From Pseudomonas sp. IPO3778 (lineage in GTDB: Bacteria; Pseudomonadota; Gammaproteobacteria; Pseudomonadales; Pseudomonadaceae), in NCBI RefSeq assembly GCF_013386825.1, contig NZ_JACARC010000029.1:62001-126000 (forward strand): a stretch of DNA of 64,000 nucleotides. Reading direction: 5' to 3'. The notes beneath the pieces are model-generated. The model had not been told where the DNA came from. It searched no databases and worked only from the letters and a program-made list of their open reading frames with translations. Both the position numbers and the translations under genes were made by a program. Numbering within the stretch: position 1 is the stretch's first letter; each line of letters opens with the position of its first letter. Of the stretch, positions 24,982 through 32,806 are shown piece after piece.

Positions 24982-25902
24982 TCAGCCCCCGCTCAACAAC
25001 GCATCCACTTCTGCCGTACCCGGTGAGGTCGCCGGGCCCCACCGCGTGACGGCGAGTGCCGCCGCCGCATTGGCGCGACGTGCCGCAACAGCCGGTGCCA
25101 GTCCATTGGCCAAACCGGCAATAAACACCCCGGCGTGGGCATCGCCTGCGCCGTTGCTGTCCACCGCGTTCACCTTGAACCCCGGCACATGTTCGGCCTG
25201 GCCGCTGCGGCTGACCCAACAGCCATTCGGCCCATCGCGTACCACCAGCAAGGTGTCGGCGGGCAAGTGTTCGTTGAGCTTGAGCAATGCGCCTGCAAGG
25301 TCGCTGGCGCCGGTGAATGCCAGGGCTTCCGGGCCGTTACTGGTCCAGATATCGATACGCGGCAACAGAGCGACCATCAAGGCCGAGTCCGGCGCCTTCA
25401 CCAGCGGGCCCGGGTCGAACACCACGGTGATCGCCCTCGGCAACGCCAGCAGCCAATCGAGCAACGCCTGGGCCTTGCCCTCCAGCAACAGGCTGTAGCC
25501 GCTGACGTACACATAGTCGTCCGCGTTCGGCACCGCATTGGCCAGGTCTTGGGCGAGCAAGTCACCTTCGGCGCCGATATGGGAAATGAAGGTGCGTTCG
25601 GTGGTGGCTTCGGTCAGGGACACGCACAAACCAGTGTCCTTGTCGGCGCTGGCGGCCAGGGCCATTTCAATGCCCTCGGCCTGCATCGCCGCGCGCGCCA
25701 GGTCGCCGAAGCGGCCCGTGCCGTGGCGGCCCAGATAGACCACCGGCAAGCCGTTGCGCCGGGCGGCGGCCATCACGTTGAAGCCGCCGCCGGCTTCGAA
25801 GCTGGCGGAGTTGGCCAATACATCGCCGCCGGTGGCGGGCAATGTGTCGAGGGACATGACCAGGTCAACGATGACCTGGCCGCTGTGCAGCAATCTAGAC
25901 AT
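24982..25902 (-). CDS. PfkB family sugar/nucleoside kinase (YegV-like)
   Basis: A 306-residue ribokinase-fold kinase. Substrate-binding Gly motif ASFEAGGGFNVMAAARRNG, and the ATP/catalytic motif VDSNGAGDAHAGVFIAGLAN with the Asp base. It is the last member of a regulator, ADP-ribosylglycohydrolase, permease, kinase series. Its ATG overlaps the permease gene by 8 nt. Context suggests it phosphorylates the sugar or nucleoside released by the glycohydrolase. E. coli yegV occupies the same place in yegTUVW; its substrate is also not firmly known. Confidence 0.88.
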   Translation of the reverse strand: MSRLLHSGQVIVDLVMSLDTLPATGGDVLANSASFEAGGGFNVMAAARRNGLPVVYLGRHGTGRFGDLARAAMQAEGIEMALAASADKDTGLCVSLTEATTERTFISHIGAEGDLLAQDLANAVPNADDYVYVSGYSLLLEGKAQALLDWLLALPRAITVVFDPGPLVKAPDSALMVALLPRIDIWTSNGPEALAFTGASDLAGALLKLNEHLPADTLLVVRDGPNGCWVSRSGQAEHVPGFKVNAVDSNGAGDAHAGVFIAGLANGLAPAVAARRANAAAALAVTRWGPATSPGTAEVDALLSGG

Positions 25903-27361
25903 TAGCGCTCTCTACCAAAGCCGGGCGACGGTCAGCTGCGCCGCCGAGTACCGCATAAATCCCGCCGGCCACCAGGAAGGTGACGATCCAGCCCAGGCCG
26001 TTGTGGCCCAGCCAGGAATCGGACAGCGGCCCGGCGAACCAGATGTTCTCGGCGGTGGTGCCGATGGTGGTGAAGCTGAAGCCCAGCACAATCGCAATCG
26101 CCCAGGCGCCGAACGCACGCCACTCAACGCCGCCGCGGTACCAGTAGGCGCTGCTTGGCGTCACGTCCAGCAGGTCTTTGGGACTGTAGTAGTGACGATG
26201 CAGCAGGTCGACCACGAAGATCCCGACCCAGGCGGTAATCGGTACGGCCAGCAGCGAGATGAAGGTGATGAACGGGCCGTAGAAGCTGTCGGCGATCAGC
26301 ATGAAGTAGATCGACCCGGCGAAGATCGCCACGATGTCGACAATCACCGCGTGCACACGCTTGACCTTCAAACCCAGGGTCAAGGTGGTGAGGCCCGCCG
26401 AGTACACCGACAGGTTATTCGACAGCAGCAGCCCGCCAAACGCGGTGATCAGGTACGGCACCGCCATCCAGGTCGGCAGCATGTCGCGGATCGCGATGAT
26501 CGGGTCAGTGGCCGACGCCAGGTCATTGTTACCCACCGACAACAGGCCGCCGAGGGTAATCAACAGCACCAGCGGAATCCCCGCACCAAAGGCCGCCGAC
26601 GCCACCAGGCGCACGGCCTTGACGCTGCGATGCTGGTAGCGCGACATGTCGGCACCGGCGTTGGCCCAGCCGATACCGGTACCGGCGGCCATGGTGCCGA
26701 TGCCGATGATCATCGCGCTCAACGGCGCAGGCGTGGCGTTGAACACCGCGCTCCAGTCGATGGTGGCGCACAGGAAACCACCCACCACGATGTTCAGCGC
26801 ACCGAACACGTAGGTCGACCACTTCTGGATCACCAGCAAGGTGGCGTGGCCCAGGCCCGATACGGCGAGGGTCAATAGCACGAAGATGCCAATGAACAGC
26901 AGGGTCAGGACCGGTGCGCTTTTGGCCGCAACCGGCGAGTTGAACAGGATCGAGCACAACGACAGCAGCACGAAGGCGGCGGTGGTGGTGTTGACGGTTT
27001 CCCAGCCCAGGCGCGACATCAGCGACACCAGGGTCGGACCGATATTGCCGCGTACGCCGAAGATCGCCCGGGACAGGGTCAGGCTCGGCGCACGGCCACG
27101 ACGGCCGGCGATGGAGATGATGCCCACCACCGCAAACGACCCGGCGGCGCCGAGGACCGCGACGATGATTGCCTGCCAGATGGCCAGGCCGCGAAACGCC
27201 ACGAGGGTCGCGCCCAAGGGCAACCCGAGGATGCTGATGTTGGCCGCAAACCAGACCCAGAACAGTTGCAGCGGATGGCCGTTGCACTCACCTTCCGGGA
27301 CCGGCTCGATGCCGCGTTTTTCCAATTGCCCGGCGCTTTGGCCGGAAGAGGACGTACTCAT
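25895..27361 (-). CDS. NCS1-type purine/cytosine permease
   Basis: A 488-residue membrane transporter of the nucleobase:cation symporter-1 (CodB-like) family, about twelve helices. Characteristic pieces are FAANISILGLPLGATLVAF, RAIFGVRGNIGPTLVSLMSRLGW and GWANAGADMSRYQHRSVKA. It would import a nucleobase, nucleoside or related N-heterocycle. AGGAG precedes the ATG at 27361; the longer open frame begins inside the palindrome. In E. coli the equivalent operon has a different transporter family (YegT, nucleoside:H+), so the transport step was exchanged. Confidence 0.88.
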   Translation of the reverse strand: MSTSSSGQSAGQLEKRGIEPVPEGECNGHPLQLFWVWFAANISILGLPLGATLVAFRGLAIWQAIIVAVLGAAGSFAVVGIISIAGRRGRAPSLTLSRAIFGVRGNIGPTLVSLMSRLGWETVNTTTAAFVLLSLCSILFNSPVAAKSAPVLTLLFIGIFVLLTLAVSGLGHATLLVIQKWSTYVFGALNIVVGGFLCATIDWSAVFNATPAPLSAMIIGIGTMAAGTGIGWANAGADMSRYQHRSVKAVRLVASAAFGAGIPLVLLITLGGLLSVGNNDLASATDPIIAIRDMLPTWMAVPYLITAFGGLLLSNNLSVYSAGLTTLTLGLKVKRVHAVIVDIVAIFAGSIYFMLIADSFYGPFITFISLLAVPITAWVGIFVVDLLHRHYYSPKDLLDVTPSSAYWYRGGVEWRAFGAWAIAIVLGFSFTTIGTTAENIWFAGPLSDSWLGHNGLGWIVTFLVAGGIYAVLGGAADRRPALVESANV

Positions 27362-27452
27362 GGTGGGGTGCTCCTGATGCCTGTTTTTTTGTGGTTGTGG
27401 CAGGTTGGCAAGTTGAATCTGTGTTCCGGTCTTCCTGACTCGGCGAATCACT

Positions 27453-27551
27453 GTAGGAGCGAGCGTGCTCGCGAAAAACTCAGGGGCACCGCGTCTTTGC
27501 TGGTTTCCCGCGTCATCGTTAACGACCTTCGCGAGCAAGCTCGCTCCTACA
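27453..27551. repeat. Extragenic palindromic doublet (REPIN-like), GAGCGAGCTTGCTCGC type
   Basis: TGTAGGAGCGAGCGTGCTCG at the left (one changed base) and CGAGCAAGCTCGCTCCTACA at the right. It separates the glycohydrolase from the permease within what is otherwise one operon, so it lies in the transcript. Confidence 0.9.
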
Positions 27552-27566
27552 GTTGAACGGTGCAGT

Positions 27567-28568
27567 TCAGCGCAATGCGAGCAGCCCCTGGACCAGCGGC
27601 TCCAGGTCCAGGCCATTCACCTGTTTGATCTGCTCGATCATCGCCTCCGGCCAGCACTGCATCCCCAGGCACGCACCGAGCATCGCGCCAAGAATCGCAG
27701 CAATGGTGTCGGTGTCGCCGCCAAGGCTGGCGGCCATGCACAGGGCTTCGAAAGCGTTTATTTCTCCCACCGCCACTTGCTGTGCGAGGGCGAACGACAC
27801 CACCACCGATTCCTGGGAAGCCACGGAGGTGCCGATCAATTCGTAGAGCAAATCGGTAAACAGGGCCTTGTCGCCGCTGTCGACGCTCAAGGTGCGGGCC
27901 CAACTGATGCGGGTGGCAATGCGTCCACCGGCAATCCAGTGGCCATGGCTTTCGGCCTGCTGGGCGATCTGGGTGCCGATGTTCAGCGCTTCGCCCAAAT
28001 CGACACCGTTGATCCCGGCGGACACCACCGCCGCCACCGCAGCGGCGCTGGAGATGCCCAGGTTGGTGTTGTGGGTGACTTGGCAGGCCTGGATCACTGC
28101 CTGGATAAACTGCGCCGGGTCGTTGACGTCGGCCGCGATGCCCACCGGCGTGATGCGCATGGCAGCGCCGTTGGTGGTGCCGTAGCGCCCGGACTCTTCC
28201 GGGGTATGGCCCGCCAGGATCATGTCGATCGCACGCTTGGTGGAGGGCCCCAGCAGGTCCTGGGAACCCTTGGCGCGCATCACCGCTTCCCAGTCGATCA
28301 GGCGCTGGGCCAGCTCGGTGGGCTCAATCGTGCCCTGCCCGTCCACCAGCAACTGGCCGACGAGGATCGCTTGTTCGGTGTCATCGGTGATCGAGCCCTT
28401 GGGCATGTTCGGCGCGATCGGCTGATCGGCGTCGGCATCTTCCAGGGCGGTGATCGCGCCAAAACGTGCCTTGACCTGCTCGCGGCTCAGGGACTGGGTG
28501 GGCATGCCCAACGCATCGCCCAGGGCCAGGCCGTAGAAGGCGCCGAGGGCGCGGGTAGTGGCGGTCAT
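27567..28568 (-). CDS. ADP-ribosylglycohydrolase family protein (YegU-like)
   Basis: A 333-residue all-helical enzyme of the DraG/ARH family, which cleaves N- or O-glycosidic bonds to ribose with two Mg ions. Metal and substrate motifs are LGDALGMPT, SITDDTEQAI, TNGAAMRITPVG and GGDTDTIAAILGAMLG. The pattern LGPSTKRAI and TNGAAMR matches my recollection of E. coli YegU. In this setting it more likely hydrolyses a small ribosylated metabolite than ADP-ribosyl protein. The ATG overlaps the regulator stop by 4 nt (ATGA). Confidence 0.88.
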   Translation of the reverse strand: MTATTRALGAFYGLALGDALGMPTQSLSREQVKARFGAITALEDADADQPIAPNMPKGSITDDTEQAILVGQLLVDGQGTIEPTELAQRLIDWEAVMRAKGSQDLLGPSTKRAIDMILAGHTPEESGRYGTTNGAAMRITPVGIAADVNDPAQFIQAVIQACQVTHNTNLGISSAAAVAAVVSAGINGVDLGEALNIGTQIAQQAESHGHWIAGGRIATRISWARTLSVDSGDKALFTDLLYELIGTSVASQESVVVSFALAQQVAVGEINAFEALCMAASLGGDTDTIAAILGAMLGACLGMQCWPEAMIEQIKQVNGLDLEPLVQGLLALR

Positions 28569-29278
28569 GTCGGTGTTCCAAATTGAAGGTGCAGGCGAAA
28601 GTGCAGAGGGTCGAGCAGACTTTCAACGGACTCCATGAAGCGGTCTTGACGGTCGTAGGTGGTGCGCAGCGCCTTGAGGAACACCGTGCCCACCGGGCGG
28701 CCCAGCAACAGGGCGTCTTCCTCGCTCAACGGCTCGGCACCGATCCACTGGCTGCCGGTGGCGCCGACGAAGCCGTAGGCCGCCAGGGTGATGGTCAGGG
28801 AGTTATCAATCAGGCCAACGTGCGGCAGGCTTTCCAGGCCACCGGTGGCCGGCATCAGCGAGCGCTCCAGAGACACGAAGGTACCGTCGGCGGCGCGCCG
28901 GCGGCGGTCGAGGGCGATGAATTGGTCGCTGCCGTGGCTGCTGAGCAGGTCCGGGCGGGTGACCGCTTCCAGGCGCAGGATTTCGGAGGTCACCACCGCG
29001 CCGGTGTCGGCGAGGGCCTGGGCCCAGCCGCTGCGCTGGTCCAGCACCATGCCGTCGAAGGTGACGATGGAGCCGACGCCGCTTTGGGTGGCGATGTAGC
29101 TGCGGCGCTTGAGTTCAGCCAGGGCTTCACGCAGGGTACCGCGGCTGACGGAAAACTCTTCGGCCAACTGGTGCTCACCCGGCAGCAGGACACCGTCAGC
29201 CATCACGCCACCTTCGATACGGCGGATGAGCTCGTCGACGACGCGTTTTTTCTTATCAAATCGGACATGTCTAATCAT
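28565..29278 (-). CDS. GntR family regulator (HutC/UTRA type, YegW-like)
   Basis: A 237-residue regulator: winged helix at residues about 10-75 (RRIEGGVMADGVLLPGEHQL, SRGTLREALAELKRRSYI) and a UTRA effector domain (FIALDRRRRAADGTFVSLER ... VESLLDPLHFRLHLQF). First gene of the operon, hence probably a local repressor released by the imported compound or its phosphate. The ATG at 29278 lies only 8 nt from the predicted -10 box, so the mRNA may be leaderless; a palindrome-like TACATG/ACATGT overlaps the start. Confidence 0.87.
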   Translation of the reverse strand: MIRHVRFDKKKRVVDELIRRIEGGVMADGVLLPGEHQLAEEFSVSRGTLREALAELKRRSYIATQSGVGSIVTFDGMVLDQRSGWAQALADTGAVVTSEILRLEAVTRPDLLSSHGSDQFIALDRRRRAADGTFVSLERSLMPATGGLESLPHVGLIDNSLTITLAAYGFVGATGSQWIGAEPLSEEDALLLGRPVGTVFLKALRTTYDRQDRFMESVESLLDPLHFRLHLQFGTPT

Positions 29279-29315
29279 GTACAAAGTGATAACCGAAAGC
29301 GCCCGGCTACAGCAA
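29262..29315 (-). promoter_or_regulatory. Promoter and possible operator of the yegW-like gene
   Basis: On the minus strand TTGCTG (29315-29310), a 17-nt spacer and TTATCA (29292-29287). Then TACATG-ATTAG-ACATGT overlaps the start codon and resembles a HutC-type operator with TACA and AGACA half-sites. The start codon comes 8 nt after the -10 box. Confidence 0.5.
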
Positions 29316-29348
29316 GCGAATTATTTCAGGGGAAGGGAAAATTCAGCC

Positions 29349-29909
29349 TCAGGGTTCCAGGCCGATGGGGAAAAATACCCCGCCGCTCCAGACGCCAAGC
29401 CAGTTCTTACCGTTGATCGGACGGGTCACCGCCAGCTCCACCAACTGATAGAACGCGTTGCGGTGAACCAGGGCTTCGAGGTTGGTGCGCACCCGCAGGT
29501 ACGGCGAAGGTTCCTGGGTGTCCGGGTCAATCACCACCCGCAGCGGGTGTTCGATACCGGCCTCGACCTGCTCATCCACATTGGTGGAAAAGCGCAGGAC
29601 CTGGCTTTCGCCCTGCCCGTCGACTTCCAGGGTAACGGCGACGAAGGGCGCATCATCGACCTTGATCCCGACCTTTTCCACGGGGGTGATCAGGAAGTAA
29701 TCATCGCCATCGCGGCGGATGATGTTGGAGAACAGCTTGACCATCGGCTTGCGGCCAATGGGTGTGCCCATGTAGAACCAGGTGCCGTCGCGGGCGATGC
29801 GCATGTCGATATCGCCGCAAAACGCCGGGTTCCACAGATGCACCGGTGCGGGCCCCTTGCCCTTGGGCAATTGCGCCAACAGGTCGTTGGCCTTGGCCGA
29901 ATCGGTCAT
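29349..29909 (-). CDS. DUF1285 domain protein
   Basis: A 186-residue cytosolic protein of the DUF1285 family (DISDMRIARDGTW-like opening CGDIDMRIARDGTWFYMG, GDDYFLITPVEKVGIKVDDA). Structures of the family show a small beta-rich fold; no activity is assigned. It is conserved in pseudomonads near the DUF4823-like lipoprotein and tatD. The stop lies 71 nt from the GntR start, so the promoter of the nucleoside module lies in that gap. A lipoprotein gene precedes it by 17 nt on the same strand. Confidence 0.88.
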   Translation of the reverse strand: MTDSAKANDLLAQLPKGKGPAPVHLWNPAFCGDIDMRIARDGTWFYMGTPIGRKPMVKLFSNIIRRDGDDYFLITPVEKVGIKVDDAPFVAVTLEVDGQGESQVLRFSTNVDEQVEAGIEHPLRVVIDPDTQEPSPYLRVRTNLEALVHRNAFYQLVELAVTRPINGKNWLGVWSGGVFFPIGLEP

Positions 29910-29926
29910 GCTGCTCTCCTTGTAAC

Positions 29927-30532
29927 TTACTGATCGCTCATGCCCAACAGGCTGCGCGCATAGTGCGCCAGGGGCTTGCCGATCAGATCTTCAGGCTTGT
30001 TGTCGTGGAACGTCAGTAAACCGCCACGACTGCGAATCCGCACAGTATCAATCAAATACTGGGTGCTGGTCTCGATCAACATGACCTGAATGGTCCCGGT
30101 GTCGAGGCCCAGGCGATCCACCGCTTCCTGGTCAGACCACTCATCGGCATTGCCGATCCGGTCATCCGCCTGGGCGAAGCGGCAGTACAACAGGTAATGC
30201 GCACCGGCCGCACGGGCTTCGGACATCGCCTGCTCCAGGCCTTCCGGCTTGCGGGCGCGACGAACCATCGGGAAGTATTCGACAAAACCGTTGAACGCCT
30301 CCTCGGCCACCACATTGGGCCGTGGGTAAGCGCTGCCCGGCGGGGTGAACGCACCTTGGGCAATAAAGACAAAGGAGTCCGGCTGTATGCGGATCGAATT
30401 GACGCGGTGGGTATCGCTGTGGTCCAGCAAGCCGGCATCGCTCATCTGATAGCGCGTGCCTTCGGCCATATCACTGACGGTCATGCAGCCACCCAGGGCG
30501 AGTGACGCCAGCACCAAAACCAGACTACGCAT
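29927..30532 (-). CDS. DUF4823 family lipoprotein
   Basis: A 201-residue lipoprotein: signal with lipobox LASLALGGC (Cys16), then a mature domain with DTHRVNSIRIQPDSFVFIAQ and AHYLLYCRFAQADDRIGN, matching DUF4823, of unknown role in the envelope. The ATG at 30532 has TGGAG 8 nt upstream; the frame continues upstream 15 codons without a signal. It is upstream of the DUF1285 gene by 17 nt, so the two are probably co-transcribed. Confidence 0.83.
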   Translation of the reverse strand: MRSLVLVLASLALGGCMTVSDMAEGTRYQMSDAGLLDHSDTHRVNSIRIQPDSFVFIAQGAFTPPGSAYPRPNVVAEEAFNGFVEYFPMVRRARKPEGLEQAMSEARAAGAHYLLYCRFAQADDRIGNADEWSDQEAVDRLGLDTGTIQVMLIETSTQYLIDTVRIRSRGGLLTFHDNKPEDLIGKPLAHYARSLLGMSDQ

Positions 30533-30607
30533 CCTAATTCTCCAGAAGCCGGTGACGGAAAACCGGCGAATGGGCACGAGATGCAGATTTTGCGCCAGCT
30601 TGCGGGA

Positions 30608-31576
30608 CTAGCCGCCGATGATCTTCATGATGGTGGCGCCGCCGGAGAAGGCCACTTCCTGCTTGTCGCCCAAGGCCTTGACCAACAACCCCTGCAAGGC
30701 CGGCAGCGCCTGGTGGCGGGGTTTGTCCAGCAGGTCGCCGACGTAGTGGCGGTTGCTCGATGAGAGGCAGCCATGCAGCCAGCCGGTGGACGACAGGCGC
30801 AAGCGCGAGCAGGTGCGGCAGAACGGCACGCTTTCGTTGGCGATGACACCAAAGAAACCCTTGCCGGGTACTTCGTAACGTACGGCGGTGGCGTCCACCG
30901 GGGCGTTGGCCTGCAGGTATTCGTGATGCTCGCCGATCAGGCTGAGCAATTGCTGGAGGCTGACGAACTGCTGCAGGAACGCATTGGAATCGGTGGCCAG
31001 GTGGCCCATGCGCATCAATTCGATAAAGCGCAGCTCGTAACCGCGCTCCAGGCAATAGTCGAGCAGCGGCATCACCTGGTCGAGGTTCTGGCCGCGCAAC
31101 GGCACCATGTTCACCTTGATCTTGATGCCGGCGGCGCTGGCCTGGTCCATGCCATCGAGCACGCTGGCCAGGTCGCCACCCCGGGCGATGCTGCGGAAGG
31201 CGTCGGCGTCCAGGGTGTCGAGGGACACGTTGATCCGGCGAATCCCGGCGTTCACCAGCAGCGGCAGCTTGCGCGCCAGCAGTTGGCCGTTGGTGGTCAG
31301 GCTGATGTCACTCAAGCCCATCTGCCCCACCGCGCCCATGAAGGCTTCCAGCTTGGGACTGACCAGGGGTTCGCCGCCGGTAATGCGCAGGCGCTCGATG
31401 CCGGCAGCCTCGATCAAGTACTCGACGCCGCGTGCCATTGCCTCGGCCGACAGTTCATCCTGCGCAGCCACCAGCCGCTTGCCGTTGGGCACGCAGTAGG
31501 TACAGGCGTAATTGCAGGCTGAGGTCAGGCTGATCCGCAAATTGCGGAATCGCCTGCCTTGACGATCAACGATCAT
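30608..31576 (-). CDS. moaA: MoaA-type radical SAM GTP 3',8-cyclase
   Basis: A 322-residue radical SAM enzyme converting GTP to 3',8-cyclo-7,8-dihydro-GTP in molybdopterin synthesis. The SAM cluster is CNYACTYC, the second cluster CRTC-X13-C (SRLRLSSTGWLHGC), and the C-terminal GlyGly (KIIGG) essential in MoaA is present. The N-terminal half (VPNGKRLVAAQDELSAEAMA) differs from typical MoaA, so this could be one of several paralogues. No other pterin gene is adjacent. It stands alone with a gap of 75 nt to the lipoprotein gene. Confidence 0.85.
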   Translation of the reverse strand: MIVDRQGRRFRNLRISLTSACNYACTYCVPNGKRLVAAQDELSAEAMARGVEYLIEAAGIERLRITGGEPLVSPKLEAFMGAVGQMGLSDISLTTNGQLLARKLPLLVNAGIRRINVSLDTLDADAFRSIARGGDLASVLDGMDQASAAGIKIKVNMVPLRGQNLDQVMPLLDYCLERGYELRFIELMRMGHLATDSNAFLQQFVSLQQLLSLIGEHHEYLQANAPVDATAVRYEVPGKGFFGVIANESVPFCRTCSRLRLSSTGWLHGCLSSSNRHYVGDLLDKPRHQALPALQGLLVKALGDKQEVAFSGGATIMKIIGG

Positions 31577-31715
31577 GGATCACTCCGGCAGAGGATAATT
31601 CGGGCACGCTAAAACCTGACTGAAAAATCAAGTTTTAGCAAGGTCCTTGCCTGAGTATATTCCTGGGTGACTGCGCTGGGCAGGAAATCATATCGCCATC
31701 ATGTTGGCGAATGAT

Positions 31716-32369
31716 TCACGTGGCCGGCGTTTCTGCGTTCGGCAGCTCAGTGCTGTGCTTGCGCTTGTTGCCCATGCGCACGCCGATGTCCATCAGGAAC
31801 TGGAAGAATCCTTCCTGGTCTTCCAGCACATTGCTCCAGAACGGCGAGTGGTACAGCGCAACGGCACCGTGCACCAACGCCCAGGCGGCGCAGTAGTGGA
31901 AATACGGCGGCACGTCTTCGAGTTTGCCTTCGCTGATGCGGCCCTTGATCAGCAGGGTCAGGCGTTCGAAGTTCGAGGCACGGATCTTGTGCAGCTCCTC
32001 GACCATTTCCGGCACCTGATGGCCCTTGACCACTTTTTCTTCCAGGCGATCAAACAGGCGGTAGCGCTGCGGGTCACGCATGCGGAACTCGAAGTAGGCG
32101 CGGGACAGTGCTTCCTTGTCCTTATCCACGTCGGCCGAGTGCAGCAGCTCGTTCAAATCGCGCTCGTAGTCGAGCATCAGGCGCAGGTAGATCTCGGCCT
32201 TGGACTTGAAGTGCTTGTAGATGGTGCCTTTGCCGATACCCACGGCATCCGCAATCATCTCGACGGTAACGCTGTCTTCACCCTGGTCGAGGAACAGCTT
32301 GAGTGCGGTGTCGAGAATTTCCTGCTCGCGGCGGCGAAACTCACGGACCTTGCGGGGTTCTTTGTGCAT
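31716..32369 (-). CDS. TetR/AcrR family transcriptional regulator
   Basis: A 217-residue regulator. The helix-turn-helix is at residues about 14-58 (REQEILDTALKLFLDQGE, VTVEMIADAVGIGKGTIYKH); the rest is helical and contains the ligand cavity. Ligand unknown. The start MHKEPRKVREF is favoured; the open frame upstream (52 more codons) is not TetR-like. It is the conserved neighbour of tatD in pseudomonads. No nearby target is apparent; the 140-nt gap to moaA and the 310-nt gap to rgsA contain no recognised operator. Confidence 0.85.
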   Translation of the reverse strand: MHKEPRKVREFRRREQEILDTALKLFLDQGEDSVTVEMIADAVGIGKGTIYKHFKSKAEIYLRLMLDYERDLNELLHSADVDKDKEALSRAYFEFRMRDPQRYRLFDRLEEKVVKGHQVPEMVEELHKIRASNFERLTLLIKGRISEGKLEDVPPYFHYCAAWALVHGAVALYHSPFWSNVLEDQEGFFQFLMDIGVRMGNKRKHSTELPNAETPAT

Positions 32370-32679
32370 AAGAAAAAGGTCTGCAGAGGTGGATATGGGG
32401 AGGGTGGCGTGACCCAAGCCGTGCTTGTGGGAACGTTTTACCCGGTGCGCGGGATTATCCCGACTGAACGGTCGTTGGGCAACGCCTATATGAACAACCT
32501 TTGCACTTAACTTACAGCGTGCCAACGAATAAGCCGATTTGAGTCAGAAATAAAACAGCTTGTTGCTGCATGCGCATCGCAATCAATGAGAACTCAACCG
32601 AAGCGGGCGTATTCCAAATCTGTTTAAAAAACGACCAGATGCGGCTGGACTGAATCGGATACTGATCAATACTTGAAAT

Positions 32680-32797
32680 GTCGGCGTGGCATCTCCCCCA
32701 AGTGACGCGTCGACCTGGGTACCGACGGACTGCGTGCCCTTGTTTTACTCCTAATGGTCTTAGCCCGGATTCACCCCCCAGAACCCGGGTTTTTTTT
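32680..32797 (+). ncRNA. rgsA: Small RNA RgsA (P16)
   Basis: About 118 nt on the plus strand, ending in a terminator hairpin (AGCCCGG ... CCGGGTT) with eight T at 32790-32797. The position next to tatD, opposite strand and length agree with the Pseudomonas RgsA sRNA, which depends on RpoS and indirectly on GacA and regulates oxidative stress and motility targets. CAATACT at 32667-32673 resembles a sigma-S -10 (consensus CTATACT). The identification rests on synteny and length, not alignment. Confidence 0.72.
32762..32797 (+). terminator. Terminator of rgsA
   Basis: AGCCCGG pairs with CCGGGTT (one G-U) around a C-rich loop, followed by the T run. It also lies just past the convergent tatD stop. 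Confidence 0.8.
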
Positions 32798-32806
32798 GCC
32801 TGGGAT

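Noticed and set aside
25895..27616. A longer (573-codon) permease start
   Set aside because: The extra 85 codons translate the palindromic repeat at 27453-27551; ATG 27361 has AGGAG.
12561..29278. Accessory region considered as a genomic island
   Set aside because: No tRNA, integrase, flanking direct repeats or composition jump seen; the genes look like ordinary strain-variable metabolism.
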